A DNA stretch of 62,620 nucleotides, from contig JAAVZT010000013.1 in the NCBI GenBank assembly GCA_022791775.1, forward strand, positions 1 to 62,620, in the 5' to 3' direction. Positions 33,879-41,670 of this stretch are shown here, piece by piece. The DNA is from Bacilli bacterium (lineage in GTDB: Bacteria; Bacillota_I; Bacilli_A; RF39; UBA660). Every line of letters starts with the position of its first letter. The first letter of the stretch is position 1. The notes beneath the pieces are model-generated. The model did not search any database. It worked only from the letters and a program-made list of their open reading frames with translations, and was not told the origin of the DNA. The position numbers and the translations under genes were made by a program.

Positions 33879-34724
33879 ATGGAGTTTTCCTTGGAGAGTC
33901 AAAAACGTTTAGTTATTTTATTTGCTCTTTATGAGTTAGGTGGTTCGGCAAAGCGTATTAAAGTTTTAGAATATATTCAGAGTCAATCATATTGGCTTAA
34001 AAATGATCAAAATGATGAGACGTTGCAAACTAGAAACGAAAAAAAATGGCGGAATGATTTGTCTTTTGTACGTGAACATTTGGCAAGAGAAGGGTATATG
34101 ACAAGATTACTTCCAGGTATTTGGTCTATTACAAATAAAGGGATGAATTATTTAAATCATATCTTAATTCAGAATTTGCGAATGGTAAATTATGATCCTT
34201 CTTTTTTATTATCTAAAATTTGTTTTGACAAAATTCGACAGTATCGAATTCAAATGGAACAATCAGCCGATTCTATTTTTTTAAGTCAAGTATATTTTGA
34301 TAATTTTAATAGAGAAAATAGCAATAATTCTTCTGTACCAAAGCGACGAAATATTTCGAAGACGGGGAGTTATCCACGTAGTTCTACTTTATCTAGAAAA
34401 GCACTGCAATTAGCGGGACATCGTTGTACTATTCATTTAGAGCATCCTTCTTTTTTACGTCGCGATTTGGATGTCCTTTATATGGAACCTCATCATTTTA
34501 TTCCTATTGAAATGACAGCTTATTTTCAGGTTAATTTAGATGTATTAGATAATATTTTTTGTTTATGTAGTAATTGTCATAATCAAATTCATTATGGAAG
34601 AAAAGAAGATGCTCGTCAATTAGTAGAAACTTTATTTTCTCTTCGCAAAGACAAAATTTGTCAGATGTTAGGTCGCGAAATTACGTTACAAGAATTATAT
34701 CAAATTTATGATATAGCTGATTAG
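33879..34724 (+). CDS. Winged-helix plus HNH endonuclease, partner of the methyltransferase fusion
   Basis: The 281-residue protein has an N-terminal winged-helix part (residues about 8-95, with LGGSAKRIKVLEYI and GIWSITNKGMNYL) resembling the Mrr N-terminal domain. A variable middle follows, then an HNH nuclease at about 188-262: GHRCTIHLEHP, YMEPHHFIPI, NIFCLCSNCHNQIHYG. That gives the zinc Cys pattern C...C..C and the HH plus N plus H catalytic frame. A strong AGGAGG site and a 6-bp gap tie it to the methyltransferase-TRD gene. It would be the cutting subunit; cleavage specificity would come from the partner. No typical HsdR helicase is present. Confidence 0.85.
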   Translation: MEFSLESQKRLVILFALYELGGSAKRIKVLEYIQSQSYWLKNDQNDETLQTRNEKKWRNDLSFVREHLAREGYMTRLLPGIWSITNKGMNYLNHILIQNLRMVNYDPSFLLSKICFDKIRQYRIQMEQSADSIFLSQVYFDNFNRENSNNSSVPKRRNISKTGSYPRSSTLSRKALQLAGHRCTIHLEHPSFLRRDLDVLYMEPHHFIPIEMTAYFQVNLDVLDNIFCLCSNCHNQIHYGRKEDARQLVETLFSLRKDKICQMLGREITLQELYQIYDIAD

Positions 34725-34771
34725 TGGCATTTTTTGCGCTTTTTTTGTTATAATGGCTATGGTGATTTATG

Positions 34772-35404
34772 ATGAAGCGCTTTCTTTTTATTATAGGTGT
34801 TTTTTTCTTTTTTTCTTTGCTAGCAGTTCTTTGGTATTTTCATTTAATCCCTCAAAAATATTATTTTAATGAAGATTTTGGCATTATCGATTATCATAGT
34901 AATTCTGATGCCGATCAAGATGGGATAGATGATCAAATGGATCTTTTGTTAGGAGCTCGTCATTATGTGGAAACGAAACCTAAATATCAGAGTAAATATT
35001 ATAAAAATGGATATCCCGATGATGAATATGGAGTTTGTACAGATGTAGTAGGGTTTGCTTTTCTAGCAGCAGGATATGATTTACAGAAATTGGTTTCTGA
35101 AGATATACACAAATATCCTCATTTATATTCTATTTCTACGATTGACGATGCCATTGATTTTCGCCGGGTTCGTAATCTTTTCGTTTTTTTGAAACGACAT
35201 GCAACCATGCTTACTACTAATATTTTCGAAATTGAGGAATGGCAAGGAGGAGATATTGTGGTTTTTCCGAATCATATTGCAATCATTTCAGATCGAAGAA
35301 ATCGAAAGGGAATTTCTTATATTATCCATCATGGAGGTCAACCCGTTTATGAAGAAGATTCGTTAGCACGATATGAAATTCTTGGCCATTTTCGTTGGAA
35401 ATAA
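34772..35404 (+). CDS. DUF1287-family exported protein (NlpC/P60-like fold)
   Basis: The 210-residue protein has an N-terminal membrane anchor or signal (residues 5-22) and the DUF1287 pattern: GVCTDVVGFAFLAAGYDL, HKYPHLY, DFRRVRNLFVFL, WQGGDIVVFPNHIAIISDRR and YIIHHGG. The Cys and His positions fit a papain-like cell-wall hydrolase or amidase, but activity of the family is not established. GGTGAT favours ATG 34772 over 34769. It is convergent with a VanY-like carboxypeptidase, so two cell-wall-related genes face each other. Confidence 0.88.
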   Translation: MKRFLFIIGVFFFFSLLAVLWYFHLIPQKYYFNEDFGIIDYHSNSDADQDGIDDQMDLLLGARHYVETKPKYQSKYYKNGYPDDEYGVCTDVVGFAFLAAGYDLQKLVSEDIHKYPHLYSISTIDDAIDFRRVRNLFVFLKRHATMLTTNIFEIEEWQGGDIVVFPNHIAIISDRRNRKGISYIIHHGGQPVYEEDSLARYEILGHFRWK

Positions 35405-35428
35405 AAAGAGAATCAATTTTGATTCTCT
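35401..35428 (-). terminator. Terminator of the VanY-like gene
   Basis: AGAGAATCAA/TTGATTCTCT (35407-35416, 35419-35428) overlaps the stops of both convergent genes; on the minus strand it is followed by TTTTTAT. Confidence 0.65.
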
Positions 35429-36378
35429 AAGTAATAAGCGTAGTATTCATCAAAGGTAATCTGTTCTTGATATATTTTTTCAGCTATTTCTTTTCCAACA
35501 TAACGCCAATGCCAAGCTTCAAACATATAACCCGTTAAATATTCTTTTCCTTCTGGGTAACGTTCAATAAAGCCATAATGATGAGCATTTTCTTTTAGCC
35601 ATTGATATGTTTTGCTATCTTTAAAAGTGGCAGTAGATGTATCTTCTTTACTAAATATATCAAAAGCTAAACCACTTTCATGTTCTGAATGTCCTGGTCT
35701 AGCTGCTTGACTATCGGCCCGTTTTATTCCATAATTTTTTTTCAAATTATTATAAGTTTGTTCTTGCAAATCATAATCGCGATAACTTGAATTAATGATT
35801 AATTTTATTTCACTTTCTTGAGCTTTGGTGTGCATATCAATAAATGCTTCATAAGCTTCTTTTGTTCCTTTATGTTCTCCGTAACAGTACCAGTTACTTA
35901 TAGTTGTTATATTTTCGGGAGTATATTCTTTTTCTAATTGATAAAATTTATTTACTAGTACTAGATTATTTAAACTGGTATCAGCAGGAATGATTGTTTC
36001 ATACCATTCTTGATCAGCATGAACATTTACGATTGCGACAATATCATACATACTTTTATCTGTATTTTTTTCCTGAAATGCTAAATATTTTTCCATATTA
36101 GATTCGATATAGTATTTTTCTTTTATAAGTGGTAAAATGCGTTCATCTTTTTCTTGCGCTAACAATTCCATTATTTTTTCTTCTTTCAGTAATTCGATTA
36201 GCTCTGATGTTTCTTCTTTCGTATAACCTTTTTCTAATAATTTAAATTCATTTGTTTGTCGATATTTATAATCATTATAATAATTTAAACCTAAAATACT
36301 GATAACAAAAATAATGACGATACCTAAAAAGAGATAAATCACATTTTTCTTCATTTTTCTTTTTCGAATTGTTGTCAT
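35413..36378 (-). CDS. D-alanyl-D-alanine carboxypeptidase, M15B (VanY) family
   Basis: The 321-residue protein has an N-terminal membrane anchor (about 12-31), an unusual helical stretch with two KLLEKGYTKEETSELIELLK-like segments, and the peptidase domain. Zinc/active-site motifs are SSYRDYDLQEQTY, GHSEHESGLAFDI (H, E, D) and EAWHWRYVG. It trims D-Ala from peptidoglycan stem peptides outside the cell. No vancomycin-resistance genes are nearby, so it is a housekeeping carboxypeptidase. Confidence 0.92.
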   Translation of the reverse strand: MTTIRKRKMKKNVIYLFLGIVIIFVISILGLNYYNDYKYRQTNEFKLLEKGYTKEETSELIELLKEEKIMELLAQEKDERILPLIKEKYYIESNMEKYLAFQEKNTDKSMYDIVAIVNVHADQEWYETIIPADTSLNNLVLVNKFYQLEKEYTPENITTISNWYCYGEHKGTKEAYEAFIDMHTKAQESEIKLIINSSYRDYDLQEQTYNNLKKNYGIKRADSQAARPGHSEHESGLAFDIFSKEDTSTATFKDSKTYQWLKENAHHYGFIERYPEGKEYLTGYMFEAWHWRYVGKEIAEKIYQEQITFDEYYAYYLENQN

Positions 36379-36479
36379 AATATCCCAACCTTATCTTTAA
36401 TCGCATTATATCATAAATTTTCTTTGACAAATAGTCTTTTTCCATGTAAACTGTAATTATAGTAGGATAGGGTGCAGAT

Positions 36480-36839
36480 ATGGATACGAATAAAAGGGTG
36501 TTACATTATTGTCCAAATTTTGACCGCATTATGAATTTTGATTTTTATGAAGGCGACATCGTTACAGAACGATTGATTTGTATATATGAAAAATTTATTT
36601 TTTCATCGGATTTAAGTATGGAAGAAGATGTACAGTTAGTAAGAGAGATTGACCGTGTAATTGGAAAATATATTGACGATTATGCGTTTCGCAAGGAAAT
36701 GCAAACTGAAATTTTTCGCGTGAAAGTTAAGAGAACATGTTCTAATATTTTAAAAGCAGTAGTAGAAGGAATCATTCGAATTTTTGAAAAATATGAAGAA
36801 GATTCGACACGGAATATTTATATTTCGAGATGGATTTAA
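36480..36839 (+). CDS. Unknown small protein (119 aa)
   Basis: No family recognised. The protein is soluble and helical: an N-terminal CPNFDRIMNFDFYEGDIVTE segment, then acidic and basic helices, with Cys at residues 10, 34 and near 85. ATG 36480 lacks a strong Shine-Dalgarno (GGGTGCAGAT lies just upstream). Its stop overlaps a small convergent gene by 4 bp. Confidence 0.6.
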   Translation: MDTNKRVLHYCPNFDRIMNFDFYEGDIVTERLICIYEKFIFSSDLSMEEDVQLVREIDRVIGKYIDDYAFRKEMQTEIFRVKVKRTCSNILKAVVEGIIRIFEKYEEDSTRNIYISRWI

Positions 36840-36970
36840 AATATATTAATATAAACTAAAATAGCAACGATTACTAAGATGATAGATAATAGTACGATTA
36901 TTAAATTGTCATTCATTCGTTGTTTTTTTATTTCTTTTTTTATTTCTTTTTGGGGAGTTATTTTTTTCAT
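36836..36970 (-). CDS. Small single-pass membrane protein (44 aa)
   Basis: Starting at ATG 36970 behind AGAGG, the frame gives a Lys-rich N-terminus (KKITPQKEIKKEIKKQRMND) and one clean membrane helix (LIIVLLSIILVIVAILVYIN) before the TAA at 36836. An in-frame ATG 15 nt upstream is less well placed. It is too short for homology; the good ribosome site and the strong charge/hydrophobic contrast suggest it is real. The next 200 bp to the left of the following gene show nothing I can support. Confidence 0.55.
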   Translation of the reverse strand: MKKITPQKEIKKEIKKQRMNDNLIIVLLSIILVIVAILVYINIF

Positions 36971-37169
36971 ATTATCCTCTTTCATATCATTATTATAATC
37001 AAGTATAAGCTTATTTACTATTTTATCATTCTTTCGTTTACATTAATTTGACTTGTGCTTTTTTCTTTCTTGTATTCTTTTTTTGTTTATATTATAATTT
37101 GGACGGATTAAAAGGTTGCTTTCAATTAATTTTTTACTTCTAGTTTTTTTAGATAGAAATTTTTAATTT

Positions 37170-37352
37170 TTAAATTTTCTTTTGTTTTGTTATGAAGTTT
37201 TTTTTAGGAGAGACAATTAATTTACCGTTTTTAAATTCAATGATTAATTCACTATGAATATTTTGACTTGCTAAAATTGTAATTTTCTCTTTTTCTTTTA
37301 ATGTTAGATAATATTGATTGTCATTTTTCTGTGTGATTTTCATTTTTCTCAT
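37170..37352 (-). CDS. Possible small beta-rich protein (60 aa)
   Basis: The frame alternates strands and turns (NQYYLTLKEKEKITILAS, SELIIEFKNGKLIVSPKK) and looks like a small all-beta protein. The ribosome-binding sites for ATG 37352 and ATG 37343 are both weak, so the gene is uncertain. Confidence 0.4.
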   Translation of the reverse strand: MRKMKITQKNDNQYYLTLKEKEKITILASQNIHSELIIEFKNGKLIVSPKKNFITKQKKI

Positions 37353-37450
37353 TTCTTTCTAAATATTTCTTCTTAGTATAACAGATTTTTGGCAAAATAG
37401 GTTACTAAAAATCAAAAATGGTTATGAGAAAATTTGGTAGAAGTGATGCT

Positions 37451-37726
37451 ATGGGAATGAATTATAATTTTGATAAAGATGTAAAAGGAATAATTTGTAA
37501 AAATATGAAAATTGCTAGAAAACTTGCACAGATAAGATTGGAAGAAGCTGCTGAAATTTTTGATGTTTCAAATGAACATTTAAAACGGATTGAAGCAAAG
37601 AATGATCGTAATAGTATTTCTTTGATTTTGTTTTATAAAGCGACGAAAGTTTATCAACAACCAGCTGATTTTTTCTTTCAAGATCCTACTGAAAACGAAA
37701 AATTATTAAAGCATTTAAATAAATAA
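37451..37726 (+). CDS. XRE-like regulator (91 aa)
   Basis: A helix-turn-helix domain (MKIARKLAQIRLEEAAEIFD, then NEHLKRIEAKNDRNSISLIL) with a C-terminal tail ending LKHLNK. ATG 37451 follows GAAGTGAT, a site used by other genes in this window; an in-frame ATG at 37418 would add 11 residues. Target unknown. Confidence 0.7.
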   Translation: MGMNYNFDKDVKGIICKNMKIARKLAQIRLEEAAEIFDVSNEHLKRIEAKNDRNSISLILFYKATKVYQQPADFFFQDPTENEKLLKHLNK

Positions 37727-37727
37727 A

Positions 37728-37753
37728 AAAAGAACTTGTTTTGAAGTTCTTTT
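37728..37753. terminator. Bidirectional terminator between the XRE and arylsulfotransferase genes
   Basis: Perfect 10-bp stem AAAAGAACTT/AAGTTCTTTT with loop GTTTTG. Confidence 0.85.
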
Positions 37754-39716
37754 AAAATGTTACAAATTGTTTAGTATTATAAATAGTTCCATCGATTTCA
37801 ATATATATAGCGTAAGTTCCCTTTAAATTATCTTGATTAATATATTTCGTAATATCTAAGCCTTTTTCGGTTTCTTCTTCGGTAAAGATGTCTACACATA
37901 AAGCTGTGTAAGGTTTTTTGCTAATTATGACTTCGTAATAATTTGAAATTAAATTTTTATATAAGATAACATTTACCTTGTTTTCTCTTTTAAATTTTCC
38001 TTTGATCACAAGGCGATCAATTTCTTTATTTATCGAAATATTATGGTTATTATAATTTTCGTTGATTGAAACTGAATTTACGAGAGGAGTAAATTTTTGG
38101 GCGCTAATTTCTGTTTTTCCAAGATTTCCAACTTTTTTGGCATTTCCTAGTTGGAAGGTTTCATTTTTTTGGTATAAACTCATTTTCTCAACTCGATAAT
38201 TATTGGTTGGAAGTTTCATTTCAAAGATGATTTTATTATCCATTAATTCAACTGTATCAGAAACTAATTTGGTATTTTTACTAAATCCAGCAGGTTGATT
38301 TGAGTTTGTTCCGTTTACATATACGATTCCACCCGAATGGACGATATAGTGATTTTTTCCTAAGTAATCAACGTCCGAAATATAAGGAGAGTAAAATTCG
38401 CTGCCACGTTCTTTTCCGTATTGCCAAATTTGTTCAATGGTCATATTTTCTGTATTTATCTTATACATTACACCACGGGTATAACTTTTTTGGGCATCTA
38501 CATATTCTTCTTTAATTTTTGATTTATTGTTTCCATTATCTAAAAGAAAGACATAACCTTCAGGAGTAATCATGGCAGCATGTTGACTCCATTGCCATTC
38601 AAAATTATTATGAATGGGCTTAAAAAAGTATTTTTGATATTCTTCACTCCAATTGGTGCTATCTCCGATGATCCAGTTTAAAGATCCGTTTTCGTAATCT
38701 ATGTTGATTACGGCATCTTGATGTCGTCCCGATAAAGTAATAGAATTTGTCTTTTGGTCATACCAAACCGAGTTGTTGTGAAACCAATCGTAATTAGACC
38801 AATTTTCACTTTTTCCATCTTCCATCTTTAAAATGTTTTTTAAATCAAATGTCTTAATGATTTTTCCTGTTTCATGATCTATTTCGACGATATAGTCTTC
38901 AACTGTTCCATTTTCATTTCCAAAATCATCGCTCGCAATTAAGAGATTTCCATTATCCATTTCGTAGTAGTCATGGTGATATCCTCCTGGTAAACTATAT
39001 TCTTTATAAATCTTGCCTAATAAATCCATTTCATATAATCCTGTCATATAATAAGGACTATTCATTAATCTTTCGGTACTCACTAATAAGTGACCATTTT
39101 TTAAACGATCGATTTTCCATAATGCATAATTTGTAAGATACCAACGAACATCCCCATTTACATCATAAGCACAAGTGTAGCCAATACTAGATGGAGTGAA
39201 AAAATAAAGGTCATTGGTTAATTTGCTTTTTTCTTTTTTTATTTCGGTTGGTAGAATCATATTATCTGGTAATTTATCTGTTTGGATTTGGATCGTATTT
39301 TTCTTTTTTTGACCATTTTCTTCATATTCAATCAGAACTTGATTTTCTTGGTTGGCATAAAGACCATAAATGGGTAAGTAATGTTCTTTCTTTTTTTCAA
39401 AGGTATGTTTAAATGTACTTAATTCATCTTTTCCTTTAATCGTTACAGTTGGACTGACTTCATTATTTGTTTGAAAGAGAATAAGAGCTGTAAGGGGAGA
39501 GTTTCCATAGGGATTTAAAATGACGTTTGGATGTTCCAATGTAAATCCATTTATTTGAAATTCGTTCTCTTTTTTACTTTGAATTTCTGCCATACTGGTT
39601 GTGACATTTACTTCGGATTGATTTTGATTTTGATGATCTAGCAACCAGCTAATGATTATAATAAAAAATAAAGAGCTTATTAAGATCATATAAATTTTTT
39701 TGTGTTTTTCATTCAT
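37752..39716 (-). CDS. Arylsulfotransferase (ASST)-family exported enzyme
   Basis: The 654-residue protein has an N-terminal membrane anchor (residues 8-25), an Ig-like ASST N-domain (FTLEHPNVILNPYGNSPLTA), and a beta-propeller body. Landmarks are YHHDYYEMDNGNLLIASDD, WFHNNSVWYDQKTNSITLSG, WSQHAAMITPEGYVFLLDNG and a final HSGG segment. The conserved His residues match the positions used for the covalent sulfo-enzyme intermediate in E. coli ASST. The family moves sulfate between phenolic compounds and is known from gut bacteria. No DsbA/DsbL partner is adjacent. Confidence 0.85.
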   Translation of the reverse strand: MNEKHKKIYMILISSLFFIIIISWLLDHQNQNQSEVNVTTSMAEIQSKKENEFQINGFTLEHPNVILNPYGNSPLTALILFQTNNEVSPTVTIKGKDELSTFKHTFEKKKEHYLPIYGLYANQENQVLIEYEENGQKKKNTIQIQTDKLPDNMILPTEIKKEKSKLTNDLYFFTPSSIGYTCAYDVNGDVRWYLTNYALWKIDRLKNGHLLVSTERLMNSPYYMTGLYEMDLLGKIYKEYSLPGGYHHDYYEMDNGNLLIASDDFGNENGTVEDYIVEIDHETGKIIKTFDLKNILKMEDGKSENWSNYDWFHNNSVWYDQKTNSITLSGRHQDAVINIDYENGSLNWIIGDSTNWSEEYQKYFFKPIHNNFEWQWSQHAAMITPEGYVFLLDNGNNKSKIKEEYVDAQKSYTRGVMYKINTENMTIEQIWQYGKERGSEFYSPYISDVDYLGKNHYIVHSGGIVYVNGTNSNQPAGFSKNTKLVSDTVELMDNKIIFEMKLPTNNYRVEKMSLYQKNETFQLGNAKKVGNLGKTEISAQKFTPLVNSVSINENYNNHNISINKEIDRLVIKGKFKRENKVNVILYKNLISNYYEVIISKKPYTALCVDIFTEEETEKGLDITKYINQDNLKGTYAIYIEIDGTIYNTKQFVTF

Positions 39717-39813
39717 AATATTACCTCATTTCTTTTTTAATTTTATCTAAAAAAAATCATTTCGCCAATCAATTTTGAGTTGAAATAAATTCAACTTGAA
39801 ATTGAGTTTTATT

Positions 39814-40506
39814 TTAGGGGCAATTTTCGGTGAATTGAAGCGGGATTTTGTAAGTAGTTGTTTGTTTATTTTGATCTTCTGCCTTAATTTCTAAATAAAG
39901 ACTATTTTCTTTATATGTTTTACAAGTTTTTTCAAAATTGTCGATAACGAAATTAACTTCTTTTAAAAAGTTTTTTAAAGTTACGGCTTCTTGTTTTTCA
40001 TATCGATATTTATTAATTTCTGTTTGAATGTTTTCGTTAGCTTCAAATAAGGTACATTCAATTGATTGATATTTTTGTTGATCTTGTTCATTGCAATAAG
40101 TAATTTCTGAAATATAAATGGCGGATTTTTTTTGACTATAAGCTATGCTTCCTACAATATTAAAATTGGAACAATTGGTTGATAATGTTTTAAATTCAAA
40201 AGCTTCTTGTTGTGGTTTCCAAAAAAGCCAAATAATTCCTCCTAATAAAAGAAGCGTGAAAAGAAAAATTTTCAAATTTTTTTGCCATTTATTTTTATGC
40301 TCTACACCATCTAATAATTCATTTAAATTTATTTGATAATCTTGGCATATTTGTTTTAATATTGCGATATCAGGTATATTTTTACCATTTTCCCATTTGC
40401 TAACCGCTTGAAAGGTAACACCATATTTTTCGGCAAATTTTTGTTGACTGATTTTTTCTTTTAAGCGAAGCTCTTTGATTCTTTTTCCAATTTTTTCTTG
40501 ATTCAA
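39814..40506 (-). CDS. XRE regulator with a membrane segment and extracytoplasmic domain (230 aa)
   Basis: N-terminal HTH (ISQQKFAEKYGVTFQAVSKW, DIAILKQICQDYQINLNELL), one membrane helix (about 77-95) and a 130-residue outer domain with three Cys (TLSTNCSNF, ITYCNEQD, ECTLFE). This one-component membrane-regulator layout could sense an envelope signal. It is 97 bp downstream of, and in the same direction as, nothing obvious; the arylsulfotransferase gene follows it on the same strand, so regulation of that gene is possible. Confidence 0.82.
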   Translation of the reverse strand: MNQEKIGKRIKELRLKEKISQQKFAEKYGVTFQAVSKWENGKNIPDIAILKQICQDYQINLNELLDGVEHKNKWQKNLKIFLFTLLLLGGIIWLFWKPQQEAFEFKTLSTNCSNFNIVGSIAYSQKKSAIYISEITYCNEQDQQKYQSIECTLFEANENIQTEINKYRYEKQEAVTLKNFLKEVNFVIDNFEKTCKTYKENSLYLEIKAEDQNKQTTTYKIPLQFTENCP

Positions 40507-40652
40507 GAGGAGTCATCCTTTCTTTTTTTAATTATAACATTTTTATAAATTTATGGGGATGAAACTCTAAAATAGAACTGTGTTCCGAATAGATTTCTAT
40601 AAAAACTGCTTGCACTTTGATTTTTTCTTTGATATAATTTGTTTGGTTTTAT

Positions 40653-40729
40653 GGCGAGATAGCTCAGCTGGCTAGAGCGATCGGTTCATACCCGATAGGT
40701 CGGGGGTTCGATCCCCTCTCTCGCTACCA
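40653..40729 (+). tRNA. tRNA-Met (elongator, anticodon CAT), CCA encoded
   Basis: Acceptor GGCGAGA/TCTCGCT (G1-U72 wobble), anticodon stem ATCGG/CCGAT with loop TTCATAC (anticodon CAT at 40687-40689), T stem GGGGG/CCCCT. The overall sequence closely follows the Bacillus elongator tRNA-Met. TATAAT lies at about 40634. Confidence 0.95.
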
Positions 40730-40756
40730 TTAGAAAATTACTAGAATACTAGTTTT

Positions 40757-40790
40757 GATAGGAATATATTCATATATTCCTATCTTTTTT
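40757..40790 (+). terminator. Terminator after tRNA-Met
   Basis: Long palindrome GATAGGAATATAT/ATATATTCCTATC followed by six T. Confidence 0.88.
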
Positions 40791-40884
40791 GTAAGAAATT
40801 CTATATTCTTTTAAAATCATTTTGATAAAAATATGCTAAGATTTTAATTAGATGTTTATTTTTTGAAACAAGGAAGTTTAGTGT

Positions 40885-41631
40885 ATGAATAAAAAAAAGA
40901 ATTTTTGGAATCCTTGGCACGGATGTCACAAGTGTAGTCCAGGATGTTTACATTGTTATGTTTATTATTTGGATCAAATTCGAAATATAGATGCTGGTAT
41001 TATTTTAAAATCTAAAACGAATTTTAATTTGCCATTGAAAAAAAATCGACAAGGTGAATATAAAATTCCTTCTAATACTATTTTAGCAACTTGTTTTACA
41101 TCAGATTTCTTTTTAGAAGAGGCTGATTTATGGCGTCCCGAGATTTTTCGAATCATGAAAGAAAGAGTCGATGTAACATTTTTAATTCCAACGAAGCGTA
41201 TTGAACGTTTTTTGGAATGTATACCAGAAGATTGGGGAATGGGTTATGATAATGTTATAATTGCTGTAACGTGTGAAAATCAAAAGAAAGCGGATGAAAG
41301 GTTACCTATATTTTTGGCGTTGCCTATTAAACATCGTCAGGTCTTTGTTGCTCCTATATTAGAATATGTTGAATTAGCTCCTTATTTAAAGACGGGACTG
41401 ATTGAGCTTGTTTCAGTTGGGGGAGAATCTTATGAAAATGCTCGAGTGTGTGATTTTTCCTGGGTGAAAAAAATGAAAGAAACTTGTGATTTTTATCATG
41501 TTTTGTTTGATTTTCACCAAACGGGTTCTAATTTTGTGTTTGAAGGGAAACGCTATTTTATTTCGCACCATAAAGAGTATATCAAAGCGAAAAAAGCTAT
41601 GATTTATTTACAAAGTCAAAAAAAGGTATAA
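40885..41631 (+). CDS. DUF5131 (phage Gp37/Gp68-like) protein
   Basis: The 248-residue protein opens with WNPWHGCHKCSPGCLHCYVY, the signature of the Gp37/Gp68 family, whose Cys cluster resembles a radical-SAM Fe-S site (C, C, C, CxxCY). ILATCFTSDFFLEEADLW, TKRIERF and ELVSVGGES follow as in the family. The biochemical role is not established; the family is often carried by phages. It follows tRNA-Met. Confidence 0.87.
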   Translation: MNKKKNFWNPWHGCHKCSPGCLHCYVYYLDQIRNIDAGIILKSKTNFNLPLKKNRQGEYKIPSNTILATCFTSDFFLEEADLWRPEIFRIMKERVDVTFLIPTKRIERFLECIPEDWGMGYDNVIIAVTCENQKKADERLPIFLALPIKHRQVFVAPILEYVELAPYLKTGLIELVSVGGESYENARVCDFSWVKKMKETCDFYHVLFDFHQTGSNFVFEGKRYFISHHKEYIKAKKAMIYLQSQKKV

Positions 41632-41670
41632 GATTTTCTAAAATCCTTATATTAAAAATGGGTGAGTTAG

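Noticed and set aside
41628-41654. Inverted repeat TATAAGATTTT/AAAATCCTTATA after the DUF5131 gene as a terminator
   Set aside because: The stem has a mismatch and no T-run follows; too weak to list.
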